DNA of 64,000 nt from Irpex lacteus. Its lineage: Eukaryota > Basidiomycota > Agaricomycetes > Polyporales > Irpicaceae. The stretch lies in the NCBI GenBank assembly GCA_001986395.2, contig MQVO02000004.1, forward strand, positions 434,001 to 498,000, read 5' to 3'. The notes beneath the pieces were generated by a model. It saw only the letters and a program-made list of their open reading frames with translations, was not told the DNA's origin and searched no databases. How positions within the stretch are numbered: the stretch's first letter is position 1; the number at the start of each line of letters is the position of its first letter. Made by a program: the position numbers and the translations under genes. Of this stretch, positions 13,201-24,778 are shown piece by piece.

Positions 13201-13545
13201 CAGGGTGAGCTCTGGTATCTGTAAGGCGGCAGATTGTGGAGTGGTATCAGGATGAGCCCGCAGGGTTTCGAGCTCTTCTCGTAGCCGTGTGTTCTCCAGT
13301 TCAAGAGCATGGTTGTGTTCCACTGCTCGTGTAGTATCAATCGAGTGCCTCTGTAGCTTAACAGACGCAGCATGGGCCTCGTGCTAGTGAACGGAGGCCT
13401 GTGCGTTAGTATAGATGAGCATGGGACGAATTAACCACTACACCACGCCGATGTCGAGCTCATACCTGGTACCGCAATGCAGCCTCTCTCAGGCTCGCAA
13501 GCTCCAACGCCAATGGGTGCTCCTCGTCGAGTTGAAAGTCAGACA
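10217..13545 (-). CDS. Large coiled-coil protein of unknown function
   Basis: I do not recognise a family. The start at 13545 (MSDFQLDEEHPLALELASLR) is followed by an intron at about 13465-13383, then a long exon rich in L, E, R and Q heptads (residues about 30-260). A second intron (about 12634-12575) uses an AT|GTAAGT donor. The next exon continues the coiled coil (NMRTRHAATVSTLNSQIEHL). A central region of roughly 250 residues is dominated by P, S, T, A and E and looks disordered. A second helical part follows (VKQRYDNFQKAFRDCNLSLK), then a Ser/Pro-rich C-terminus with GWASWTGGILGGARPVSP and an acidic end. Total length is about 1,050 residues. Architecture of helix, disordered linker and helix suits a cytoskeletal or tethering scaffold, but that is only inference. 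Confidence 0.8.
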
Positions 13546-14135
13546 TAATTGCGACATTCGTCGAGAACTTGGGATGAATTTCCAGGATTTCAGCAGTGGG
13601 AGTCGCACAAGCAGCCTCAGGCGCTCGCCTGGGTACGATCGCATACCGGTCCTCATCCGGACACCGGGCGGTCTATGCCGAGATTTGCAGGTGCGGTCCC
13701 GGCGGTCGGTGATCGGAGGATGAATCAGTCTGGGCGGGGGCAGCTGTCTCAGTCTCGTGGAACCTTTTGCTCCTCGCCATCGTCCTCGCCGACTTCGACA
13801 CTCAAAAGCACGTCGACAACGAGCTGCTGAACGCCGCAAAACCTTCTGTAGACAACGTACCGGCGCTCAAGAATAATTCTCTACGTTCAAGTCGACTGCG
13901 ACACGCGTTCTACTGCTCACGAATTCGCGGAATAGTAATAGTCTCTGATCCCAATACCAGGTGCATTTCAAGGCCTGATTTACATGCATTGGACACATTA
14001 GCATTTGGATATTAACCAACTCAAGATATCTGAGTTAACCCGTGAGTCAACTTCGTCATCGCGTGATCAAAGTATCCCTTTTCGCGTTGCTTACCTGGAT
14101 TTTCTACTTCGAATTGGACCTCGTTACTTTCTGCA
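13546..14135. promoter_or_regulatory. Divergent intergenic region, coiled-coil gene / Ubp3-like gene
   Basis: About 590 bases containing both promoters. Open frames run into this region from the coiled-coil gene side, but the ATG at 13545 gives a clean N-terminus, so the upstream part is read as 5' UTR and promoter. No repeat or RNA gene seen. Confidence 0.5.
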
Positions 14136-17062
14136 ATGCCACGAACGAAACAGGCAGCCATGGCTAACCCGCACCAGCACTATGCTCATCCTGGTCCTTC
14201 GTACTACCACTCACCCCCACCGCCTCCCCCATACTATGGACAGGCTCCCGTACCCTATTATCCTTATCCTATGAACGCCGTGAACGGTCATAGTCCTCCC
14301 CCTCATCAACCGTCCTCACCAAGATTGAGTGGCTCGTCTGCTCGTGGTGGTTACCACCACCCACATCGCGGAGGTCATCATTACCAACACTACCCGTACG
14401 TCCCTCCCCAACATTACGTACATCCTCAGGCAAGCCCTCCCGTACCAACCCACCCGCAACCTAACCCATACTCCCATCCACCAAAATATGCCCCGCACCT
14501 GCAACATCTGGCATACGCTCAACCTTTCCGACCTTCTGGGCAATACTCGGCCAATTCATGGTCACAACAGACGTTATCCCCATTGCCCAAACAGCTCTCC
14601 ATGCCCGCTCAACTTCCTAGCCCACTCCCTCCTTCAGATGATTCACCAGCACCGCCCTCACATCAGAATTTGCTCCCTGAACCGGTAGCAGCTACTGAGC
14701 AGGAGGTTGCTCCGTCATCATCGCAGCCGCAGCCTCAAGAACAGCCCATTGAGCCATCACCAGCAAAGTCACCCCCGCCACTACCTCCAGCGTCCCCGCC
14801 CCCTGCTGTTGTAGTGTCTGAGAATGCTGCAGATGCTGAGGCGGAGACCAAGGTTGCCGATACGCCATCAGATGAACAAGAGTCTGAGTCCTCTCCTCCG
14901 TTGGGTTCGGAGGTGATTAGTGCTAAGGTGGCCAGTGAAGCTGGGGAGTCCACATACGTGATATGGTCCAGGAAGCCCCGAAATCCTTCGAAGGCAGTAG
15001 GAGTCATGATCTCTGCTCGTGCCCTTCCACCCTCTCATGTTGTCAATGGCGCTACCGATTTACCCACCCCTCCGTCCTCACCCAAGCCCGCATCTGCATC
15101 CATATCCGCTCCCTCGGCATCCGAAGAATCTCACAAGCAGGCAGCGCAGACTCCTTCAGACTCCACCGAAGTCGCGTCGTCCTCTACCACTGAGACTACG
15201 ACAACTGCGCCCGTGACGCCCACTGCAGGTACACCTGCCACTTCGGTGACATCTGCTGCTCCTTCCCCGGCTAAGCAGCCTCAGGCACTCGATCCCGCTA
15301 AAGAGGAGGTCCAAGAGCCTGCTTCGCATAATGAAACCCCTCAGATACCCGCCGCTGACAAAAGAGCGGAGGGTTCACAAGCGCCTGCCGTTGAGCAAGC
15401 TCCCGCCGAAGCTGCTCCTCCCAAACCTGCAGCCTCTACAGCTAAGAAATCGTGGGCATCTCTTCTGCAGTCGAATGATGCTGCCTCGACCTCCAAGTCT
15501 CGCTTGCCAACGTCAGCTGTCGTCGGATTTTCCATTCCTGCGGGAATTCAGAGTGGACCCTCTGCTTCCACACCGTCGAAGAATGCCTCTGGCTCCGTTC
15601 GTCCGGAAGTCCTCAATCTCCTGAATGCTGGTCCGTCTGGACCAACCTCGCCGCCAAAAATCCGTCCGAGGGGTTTGATCAACACGGGCAACATGTGCTT
15701 CGCCAACGCGGTCCTACAGGTCTTAGTCTACTGCCCGCCTTCTGGCGTCTCTTCACTGAGCTGGGGAAGTATATCGGCGATGCAGGGTCTAACCAAGCCA
15801 ACGCCACCGAGACTCCTCTCGTGAATGCGATCATCCAGTTCTTGAAGGAGTTCAACGTGAAGCAGGTTGAGGAGAGCAAGAATCCGAGAGGTAAGGGGAA
15901 GGAGAGGGAGGAGGACTTTGACGAGCTTGATTCGTTCATCCCGACGAATGTGTATGAGGTTATGAAGGAGAACAAGCGGTTTGCGTCTATGGTGGTGAGG
16001 AGTATACTCTTAATAGTTCGGTGGTTGGATTTTGACGATGTTCGTTCCGTAGGGCGGTCACCAAGAGGACGCAGAAGAGTTCTTGGGCTTCTTCCTGGAT
16101 ACCCTTGAGGACGAGCTCACAGCGTTGTCTGTGGCTGGACAGCCAAAGGCCTCGGATGAAGCTGCTGAACAAACGGGTGACGGCTGGCTCGAGGTCGGCA
16201 AGCGCAACCGTGCGGCGAACACTCGTTCGGTAGGAGACACCGTATCTCTCTACAGTGCTGTTTTATCTGACATACGCATGCGTCTTACAGACGAGGTCTT
16301 CAGAGTCTCCGATCACCAAAATATTTGGAGGTAAATTCAGGTCTACCTTGAAGGCTCCTCATCAGCGCGATTCGGTGACACTGGAGGATTGGAGGTCGCT
16401 CAGACTTGACATCCAGGTACGTGCGGCCGCTTTACCGGTCTACATCATGAAATTCTGACTCGTTGTGTTCAGCGTGAACAAGTCTCCACGATCAAAGACG
16501 CCCTGCAATATATCTCCCATCCACACTGCGTTGAGATCTCCTCTGCAACACGACCTGGCGTTGTCATCGATGCCACAAGACAAGAGCTCATCGAGTCGGT
16601 ACCTCCCATCTTGATCCTCCATCTCAAGAGATTCTTGTACGACACAACTGTGGGCGACGTCGTCAAGATCGGGAAACACGTCACATTCGGTCCGGAGCTC
16701 GAGATTGGTCCTGGTAAGTAGAGGATTTGCCACTGGTTCATCCACCGACCCTCATGCTCATCTTCTTACTTGTTTTAGATCTCCTAGCTAAGCGACCCAC
16801 CCATCCCATAAAATATCAGCTCATCGGAGCACTATACCACCACGGCCAATCTGCCTCAGGCGGGCACTATACTCTCGACGTCCTCCATCCCAATCGCGAC
16901 CTGAGCGACCGACCGCGACAAGCGTGGATACGCATCGACGATGAGCTCGTTTCTGATATTCGCCCGGAGGATGTCTTCGGTGGACAGGAGAGAGACGATC
17001 GGTGTGCCTATTTGTTGTTCTACAAGCGGGTAGCAGCGGCTTGGACACAGACGAGTAAGTAG
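14136..17062 (+). CDS. UBP3: Ubiquitin carboxyl-terminal hydrolase, Ubp3/USP10 type, with apparent frameshift
   Basis: Cysteine protease that removes ubiquitin; Ubp3/USP10 acts with Bre5/G3BP in trafficking, ribophagy and stress control (family knowledge). The N-terminus (about 500 residues) is low-complexity: a His/Pro/Tyr-rich start, then Pro/Ser/Ala-rich sequence. The catalytic domain begins RPRGLINTGNMCFANAVLQV with the Cys box. Later exons carry GGHQEDAEEFLGFFLDTLED, VPPILILHLKRFLYD and the His box HHGQSASGGHYTLDVLHPN, ending YLLFYKRVAAAWTQTSK. All catalytic elements are present. At 15738-15740, however, the frame must shift by one base: VLVYCPP in one frame is followed by FWRLFTELGKYIG in another, where related proteins read straight through. 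No plausible intron covers the gap. This is a sequencing error, a loss-of-function allele or unusual decoding. The start could also be the Met at 14160. Confidence 0.88.
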
Positions 17063-17565
17063 GTGTGGACCTGCTTCTCTCTCTTTATTAGCAGGGGCCT
17101 TGTGTTTTGTTGGGTATTTGACATGTGCTGTCGGAATATCATTGCTTTTTTCTGTTACGTTTGTTGTGGTACAGTGCTGGGCAAGTTCATTGGACTTTCA
17201 CCCTATCTATAGTGTAAAAGTATAATCGAGAGGCGTAGCATTCAGGCTTACGAACCTTGCGAACGGTCAGCATGTTGTGACGAGTGTCAGGCATCGAGTA
17301 CAGACCTCGAGTTCCGTGCGTACGCTTGTATGTGCGATCAGTGAAAGCACTGAGAATCCCACCATGGCGGTAGGCGCAGCTACCTGTACTTATCGTTTGA
17401 GTAGCATTCAGCAGTGGGGCCTTGGCCGTGAACACTTGTGCGTGAAGCACACTTATTCGTATAGTGGTAGTCATCACTAAGATATAAGAACATTGTCCAT
17501 AATAATTACGGAAAGCACAGCCGAAAGTAACACTAGAACTATTCACAGGAGCGCATCCTATATTA
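17063..17565. other. Convergent intergenic region, Ubp3-like / PMT genes
   Basis: About 500 bases between two converging stop codons, holding both 3' UTRs. ORFs here overlap on both strands without family resemblance. Nothing else seen. Confidence 0.6.
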
Positions 17566-20500
17566 TCAATTATATATGTTCCAACTCTGCAATCGGGCAG
17601 GCGTTCTCGTCAGTCACGATCCTCACAAACAACGGAGACATTTACTCACCTTACGCCAGTGTAGACCCCAATGTTCGTTGATAGGCCCATCAATACCAAA
17701 TGCGAGGCCCCTGAACCACCAGAAGGTGGCGAATATGGTGAACGCGGTGACACCGAAGACGATCCATTTTGTGCGTTCTGTCAGGCGTTTGGCCGTGAAG
17801 ATGAAGTGGTCGAGAAGGTGAGCCAACATGAGGACGGCAAAGTACAACGTCGGCAACTATGATACGATATACGTGAGGACAATCGATGTGTTGAACAGGA
17901 GGTAACTTACATAGTGATGAACGTAGGTGACACGACCCATGATCATGAACGGGACTGTAAGGATTCGTCAGGCCAATCTTTCTCACTATGAACTGGTTGG
18001 CAACTCACAATAGTGCAGGAACCAGCCGATAAACGCTATTTTGCCCACGTACAAGAAATGGTCCCACTCGCCTGCAAACGTCAACATGTCAGCCATAAAT
18101 TCCAGACGACGCATCTTGAATAACGTACGTGGATCCATATCGACATATCTCCTCTGCGCCCGCATCAAGTACACCACAAGCGCAAGTATTGATAAACCCA
18201 AGCTGATAGTACTGCCCCACCAGATGACTGGTGTACCGAGAAGGTAGTACTTCGGCTGGTCATCGCCCCAACCACACATACGGAGACCCAAACGCATGAA
18301 AGGCCAGTCAAGAGGCTTGGAGGCTAGAATGTCTTCCTTGTCGGGATCGGGGATGAGAGCGTTGTTGGATGTCATCATCGCAACGTTAAGATGCCAGAAG
18401 TCGCGAAGGAAGGGGGAGCTGTAGTAACGAGATTCGCCGGCAGGCACTGAACATGGATCGTCAACAATTGCACCGTGAGAAATATGAAAGAAATTGTAAT
18501 ACTTACATCGGTGGTTGATATGGCCCTCAATGTTCCAATAGGTATGAGCGTCACCAGGGTTATCATCCTTGTCGCACGTCACCTCCACCTGCTTGAAACC
18601 CCACTGCGGAAGAATCGAATTTGCAGCGCGGAGATAACACCCAAGCAGTTGATGACGGAACCGCAAACGTGTAGTAAGCGCATGGATCTTGTCTACCTTG
18701 TTCTTCTTGCCCAGCTTGATATCGTCCACGACCTCGACGACCCAGTGGTCCTGGTTATCTCCAATGGTAGCGTTACCGTAGGCCGAGACTTCGTGGTGAT
18801 GCTTTGTGACAGGAGCGGGTATAGGGTGCGAGTGCAAGTTGCGCGATGTGGAGACATGGCTCAAGCGGATGACATCGCCATCTTTCAGGAAACGGATAGG
18901 ACCTTCGGGGTCGTAGGGAGGCTCGTCCCAGCGGGGGAGAATGGTCCAATCGTTGTTTTCATCCTTGTAGTGGTAGCAAGTCACCTGTTGCTGTTTTGAA
19001 CCGACAGGGAAAGACTGGATGTGGGAGTGAAGTAGACCACCTCCGTATCCGAAGTTCTTGATGGTCACTCTGGAGCCCACAGCGACCTCTGTAAAAACTG
19101 TCAGCGCTCACAGAGCTGAAAATTGGATTGGTCAAACCTACCAAGCGGAGCAGTAGCGAAGTTATTGCCGACCAAATTGGCTTGGAAGAGCGAGCTCATT
19201 TGTGCATCGCCTGGGCCAGAGTGGTTGAGGATGAGGAAATGGAGCTTGAAGGAAGTCATGTAGACGAGTATAGGCAAGACGATGAGACAGGCAACGCGCG
19301 CGCCCCAATGTCTGATTTGATCACGCTGAATGGCATGGGTTAGTTGTCGAAAACTACCACAGGTTATGCCATGAGAAACCTACAGCACTCATCCTCAGGT
19401 CTCCAAACTTCTCCCAAAGGTCTTCGATGGTGTAAAGACCAACAAGTGCCGTAACGAACATACCAACCCACTTAACGCTGGAAGGATATCAGACATCTGT
19501 CTGACGGAAGAAACATTGCGTCGTACCTGGTGACGCATCCGATGGAAAACCCAGTCATACCGAGCCATAGCCACCAATCAGGGGAGAAGGATCTGGGCAC
19601 GATATTAGCGAGGCTGGAAGGAAATGAGAAAGGAATACTGACTGATACTGCTGATTATGGAATTTGGAGAGACAGAATACGGTAGTAAAGGTAAAGAAGA
19701 GGAGCATGGAATCGAGGAGGATGAAACGAGAGATGACCAGCCAGCCGATATCTGCGTACGAGATCAATATATTGTCCATGCATCAGCAAGCAGGACGCAC
19801 CGAACAGAACCATAAGCGCAACCAAGTGGCATGCTCTCCAGCTCATGCCCAGCTCAACAGCCGTATACCATCCCAGGGGAACCAAAGCCACGCCAAACAT
19901 TGCGAGCATGACACGCATAGCAACATATGGTACATTTTCGGGGTAGGTTTCTCCGCTCTTGAACTCGAAGTGCCCATCGTAACCTGAAAGAAGGCCTACA
20001 AGGCCAACCAGCATCTTCCCGAGCGGCGGATGTACATCGAAGTAGAACTCGCGTTTGAGGTAATGGCTCCCAAACTTGCCAAAGTGCGCCTCGTCCCAGA
20101 TGACTCTCGGTGACTTGCCAATGGCGTGGAAGCGCGTCCAGCACGATAGAAGAGTGTAGATGATTGGGGGAATGTGTTCGAGGTTTTGTTGGACGAACTC
20201 GCCCTGCGGACAATGTGTTCATATCAGAAAAGATTCGCAAAGCAGTTAGTTGCGGCAACACGCACGATGCTCGTAGCTGGCGGTGCAGGTGGTCGACGAG
20301 GCCGTCCACTGCTGACCGGTATCCTCGAAGCCTTTATTTTAGCGTACACATCCTTTCCGTCATCGTCATATTGGTCCTGCTTTTCGTCGTAGAACCCAGT
20401 ACTCGCAGGTCCACGAGAAGCGTGAACCCGCCTCCTGGCAGTCTCCTCGTTCATATAGTGTAGCGGTAGTTCCTCCTCTCGACGTGGTTGGGCAGCCCAA

Positions 20501-20631
20501 CCAGTTTGGTGTTGGTGACTTGTTTGGGTATACTGAGGATAGGGAATTTCTTCGAAGTCTGAGGACGTCCTGGGCGATACCTCTGGCGTGCCAAAGTCTA
20601 GCGAAATCGAGTCGGGTACAGAGCGTTTCAT
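17566..20631 (-). CDS. PMT2: Protein O-mannosyltransferase, PMT2 subfamily
   Basis: ER membrane enzyme that moves mannose from dolichol-phosphate-mannose to Ser/Thr of secretory proteins (GT39). The start at 20631 opens a hydrophilic Ser/Pro/Arg-rich tail of about 130 residues. Then comes the luminal catalytic loop with WDEAHFGKFGSHYLKREFYF, whose Asp-Glu pair is essential in the family, and DVHPPLGKMLVGLVGLLSGY plus EFKSGETYPENVPYVAMR. MIR domains begin HSHIQSFPVGSKQQQVTCYH and include RFLKDGDVIRLSHVSTSRNL. After them come WGFKQVEVTCDKDDN, HLNVAMMTSNNALIPDPDK and MCGWGDDQPKYYLLGTPVIW, then C-terminal membrane helices and the end HWRKSWNIYN after a last short intron. These landmarks fit PMT2 better than PMT1 or PMT4. 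About ten introns; intact as far as seen. Confidence 0.9.
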
Positions 20632-21003
20632 CCGCTGTGGTGTATGCTTAGGGGTAGGCCTTCAACAAGGCATATGCGAACCTACGAAAGAAACCAAAGG
20701 AAAGAGAACGAGGAAGATGGGGGTTGTGGCACAGATGTATGAGAGACGTGACTGCCCAGCTCAAGCTACGTGGACGGGCGGGTTGCGCGCCTACGACGAA
20801 CAATCTATTGCGCAGCCACTGCATGATTGTCGACTATCAGCTATTTTTGACTTGGCCATGAGAATTAGAGAGGAAAATGCATTGAAAAGCGAAAAGTAGC
20901 GACAACAGAGGTACTTTTGGATAGATACTACAGAGTACACAGGAAGGAAACGGCCGAGAGAGTCTAGAGAAACAGCACAGCAAAAAACCACAGAATGACA
21001 GTC
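20632..21003. promoter_or_regulatory. Intergenic region upstream of the PMT gene
   Basis: About 370 bases between the PMT start and the end of fibrillarin, both on the minus strand. It must contain the PMT promoter and the fibrillarin 3' UTR. I see no clear TATA box. Confidence 0.45.
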
Positions 21004-22248
21004 TCACTGCTTGTGTCTCTGGTAGACGGCTATGAAGAAACGTCAATTTCTGAGTAGTCAGTAGCAGGCGAGCGACGTACCGGAGACCATAGCGTGATCA
21101 CGCTCGTAGGGCTCAAGGGTAACCTGCTCAAGGGGCTTGAACTTCTCCTTTCGCAGGAAGTCGACTTCCTGGGCGAAAACTGCTTCCGGAGCGGCAGTTG
21201 AGTCGATACAGCTGGCCTTGATGGAGATGACGATATGACCGCCGTTCTTCAAGAAGTATTCGGCGTTCAAGACAACGATACGGGCTTGGTCTGGCTGGGC
21301 AACATCGGCGAAGATAACGTCTACGGCAGAGACCAGCATGCGGTATCTCTGCGGCATTCGAGCATCTTCCACAATAGCTGTTGGGTGGATGAAGGGTCAG
21401 AATGTTAGTTTACTACTTATGAGCTGCACTCACGAATAACATTTGTTCGCTTCTTTGCCATCCCAATAAGGTCACGTCCCGATCTTGGGGAGAATTCAAC
21501 AGCGTAGACAACGCCCTCCTGGATACTTCGTGAGTTACTCGTCCAGATATTTCGTTGCAAATAAAACGTACTGGTCCAACAATGTCTGCTACGTGACTGA
21601 CACTGGTACCGCTGGCAGCACCGAGGTAGAGCACCTTCTTGCCCGGTTCGATGAAGATGTGGTCCATACCACCAAGAACACCGGCAGCCAACTTCGAACG
21701 GAAAGGGTTCCACACACGGTACTCGATCTTCGTGCCTTCGACACCGCCCTCAATGGAAATTCTCTTCTCTCCGTAGACGGCTTCTCCAGGGACCAAGTTC
21801 TTCGTGACCAACAAGCTGTCCTTGCCCTTGGCGATGAAAATTCCAGGATGTCTGTGGGGCTCAAGGACAACGTTTGCGCCGCCCCTTGCGCCGCCCCTTC
21901 CACCTCGTCCGGCACCACGCCCACCTCGAGGTGCACCCCGCCCTCCACCCCGTCCGCCTCTGTCACCACCACGCTTTGCAACCCCTCCACGGCCTCCGCC
22001 TGTAAAACGAGTGAGTACAATCTTGTTAGGGTTAATGATTCAAAGTTCGCAGTACCTCGACCACCGAATCCTCCACCACCGAAACCACCTCGTCCACCAC
22101 CACGGGGAGGACCTCCTCTACCTCCTCCTCGTCCACCACCTCGTCCACCGCCGAAGCCACCACGTCCACCTGGAGCACCTAAGATATAGCTGTATGAGAA
22201 CCGCAGACGAGAAAAACCGTAGACAATTCTGAACTCACCAAAAGCCAT
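21004..22248 (-). CDS. NOP1: Fibrillarin, rRNA 2'-O-methyltransferase (Nop1)
   Basis: Nucleolar methyltransferase of box C/D snoRNPs, needed for pre-rRNA processing and methylation; it also methylates histone H2A Gln in yeast (family knowledge). Exon 1 is only MAFG; after a small intron follows a GAR domain of many Gly-Gly-Arg/Phe-Gly-Gly repeats (about 65 residues), an intron and a second Gly/Arg block. The methyltransferase domain has [36 protein letters not shown], the SAM-binding [40 protein letters not shown] and [17 protein letters not shown]. The C-terminal exon, after an intron just past HAMVS, adds AVYQRHKQ and stops at 21004. The start fits the short N-termini of other fungal Nop1 proteins. 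No anomaly seen. Confidence 0.95.
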
Positions 22249-23101
22249 GTTATGTGAAGTAAGGAGTTGTGGGCGTGAGGACTGTGTGCAACAGGTCTCG
22301 GGCTCAGAAAATTTGGGTTGGTCAAGCGGCGAAACTTAATTTGATTTCAACCGGGTTTACTTAGAATTAAGTCCATAAATGGATCTTACATAAGAAGAAT
22401 CAAAATACCCAAGATAAACAAAGAGACGCCCGCTAAACTGGCTGACCGTTTACTCTCGTGTATATGATCATCTTGGTGGACAAACTCGCAAATTGACCTG
22501 GTAGCTTTCAGGTAGATTCAGCTATTCTAACGGAGCGGACGGCTCAGTCTGGTTATTGAAGCCATTCACGAATGAATAGCCCCGAAAAACGACGAACAGT
22601 GTGTTTGAGCGTAACAATTATTGCTATCAAGCAGGCCGACGACGGTATTGAGCCTTTAATTTGGAGTCGAAGTTAATGGTTAGTTGTTCTTCACGTTCAC
22701 GAGATAATATCTTTCTGACCTATCTCTATCTCTAAGATGTCGCCAAATGAGATGCTGAGATTATCTACGCCGCAGTCCAAGGTGTAATGATGGATTACTC
22801 TACAGAGACGGAAACAACTTCTGCATCGGTTGAACCAGGCAGGATCTATGGGTATCTGAACTATCCGCGACGTGCCCACAGTGGCATTTCCTCATACAGC
22901 TCTCCGAGGCGGGTGTAAGGCTGACAGGCTCTACAGATATTCGGCGTTCCATATTGAGGCTCTCCCGTCAGCTGAGAGGATGACACCTCCTACGTATAAA
23001 TACCAGCGTGAAGTCCCTGGGGAGCTCCTTGTCTCATCTCTTTCTTCCAGTCACCGTACTCTTCTTCTTTCGCCTTTTCGCCTTCTTCAACTTTCTTCAA
23101 G
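22249..23101. promoter_or_regulatory. Divergent intergenic region, fibrillarin / KEN-box coiled-coil gene
   Basis: About 850 bases holding both promoters. The left part is relatively AT-rich; the right part has a TATA box and a pyrimidine-rich tract (about 23030-23100) directly before the ATG at 23102, typical of strongly expressed fungal genes. No other gene seen. Confidence 0.55.
22995..23001 (+). promoter_or_regulatory. TATA box of the KEN-box coiled-coil gene
   Basis: TATAAAT, 107 bases before the start codon and followed by a CT-rich tract, the common layout of regulated or highly expressed basidiomycete promoters. Start site not mapped. Confidence 0.55.
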
Positions 23102-24778
23102 ATGTCTCTCAACTTCCTCGGCATGCATACCAAGACATCCTTCAAGGTCGGTCGCCTCTTCGACACTCAAGTACCCCGGGTCGTAAGTCAAGCTTGTCAC
23201 CGTCCCCATCATGCCCTGCTAACTTATCCCTTGCTTACCGTAGATGGGTCCTCAAGTCATCGACGCACCAATCGCCTCCAAGATGGCCGTCTACCAAGAT
23301 GCTTACCGACAAGCTGACACTCTTCTCCGGCAGAAGACTTTCAAGACGCAGGCCGTTTCCCCTGTTCAAGATGGACACCAAGTACGTTCACTTTTATCTG
23401 ATTCACTACACGATCCATACTAACATGCTTAGGCAACCACCGTCATCTCCTCGAAGGACGAAGACAAGGCTACTGTATCCCTCGATCGCGTCAAGGCTGA
23501 CAAGACTCAAGAGGAGGTCTCGACTCTCAAGACTCTACTCGCCGACGCCTACTTAGCTCATATGGCCACGCAGCAAACCCTCGACGACGCTCACTGCTCT
23601 GCCGACATTCTCAGCAACCAGCTCGACGGTCTCTCTGGCGCATACAACCAGCTCGTCGTCAACAACGCCTCTCTCGAACGCTCGCTCTCGGATGCTCTCT
23701 TGAAGATCGAGGCCAACAAGATCCACATTGGCGAGACTCTTACTGCTTTGTATCTCGAACAGGAGAAAACCAAGGTTCTAGAGGCTCAACTTGCAAAGTC
23801 GGATGATCTCCTCCTTGACGCGCTCAACTCTCGGCTCGACGAGATGGAGGCTGACACGGAAACGGATGGTTCGGAAGAGGCTGACATGGGCACCACTACC
23901 TCGGAATTCAACTTCAGCGCCAGCACCTACGAACTTGAGCTTGAGCGCGATATGTATCAAAGCCAAGAACAAGAGGCGCTTGAAGCACTTGAGGCAGAGA
24001 AGGCTGCGCGACTTGCTCTTGAGATGGCCGTCCAGGTCGCTCAGGAAAAGGAACAACAAGCTATCGCTGCCGCTAAAACTCACAAACAGGCACGTATCAT
24101 CGCGGAGAAGGAGGTACACGAGGCATCTGTTCAGCTGAAGGCCGCTCTCGCGACCGTCGCGGAGCTCACTTCTGCGATACTGGCTGAAGATGACTTCGAC
24201 ACCACACCTTCCGACGTTGAGACCGAATGCTCTGTGCTTATGGACAGCTCCGACAGCCTCAACGCGTTCGAGTACGTGACCCCCAAGAAGGTCAAGTCGA
24301 CGTGGAAGCCATTCCAGTCAGCCAACAAAAGCCGCTCATGCTTGACGAGCAAGACTGGCTACTTGGGCTTGCCTAATGCTGATCTCTTTGCCGAGACTCC
24401 CTTCAAGGTCGCTGGCAGCAACAAAGAGAACGTCGGATACGTCTTCCAGGTATGTGATCCGTTTTTTCATTGTTCAGTAAAGTTGATACTGACGCGCCTC
24501 AATAGAACCCCCACCCGATACGCTCGGAAGGTCTAGTTTTCTGTGATCCCGTTGGAATCCTCAACGCTCCTTCGACACCAGCATTTGGTGACCCCAATCC
24601 GTTCATGGCAGCAGCTGTACACGACCACTCCAACTTCAATGCCTTCGGTTACTTCGTGAGTAACCCTCTACTTTATACCAGTACATGATTCTAAACCTCT
24701 TTACAGGATGTCACCTCGCTCTCATGTGACGACTTCAATGGTACCGCCTTTGTCCTATCTTCTCCTGCTCTCTCATGA
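23102..24778 (+). CDS. Coiled-coil protein with KEN box, unknown function
   Basis: No family recognised. Five exons. Exon 1 encodes MSLNFLGMHTKTSFKVGRLF; exon 2 starts MGPQVIDAPIASKMAVYQDA; the long third exon holds the core. Residues about 100-200 and 240-320 are strongly helical coiled coil (for example YNQLVVNNASLERSLSDALL and EKAARLALEMAVQVAQEKEQ), split by an acidic linker rich in E, D and T. After a Lys-rich patch (VTPKKVKSTWKPFQ) comes SNKENVG, a KEN box that in eukaryotes directs APC/C-dependent destruction. Two short exons finish the protein (SEGLVFCDPVGILNAPSTPA, then DVTSLSCDDFNG), stopping at 24778. All joins are in phase. A cell-cycle or developmentally unstable scaffold is an inference. 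The codons are rich in C-ending forms, suggesting good expression. Confidence 0.82.

Noticed and set aside
21589..22248. 219-codon minus-strand frame reading through the fibrillarin gene
   Set aside because: It reads the Gly/Arg coding exons and the introns together and then drifts out of frame; the spliced model reproduces all fibrillarin motifs.
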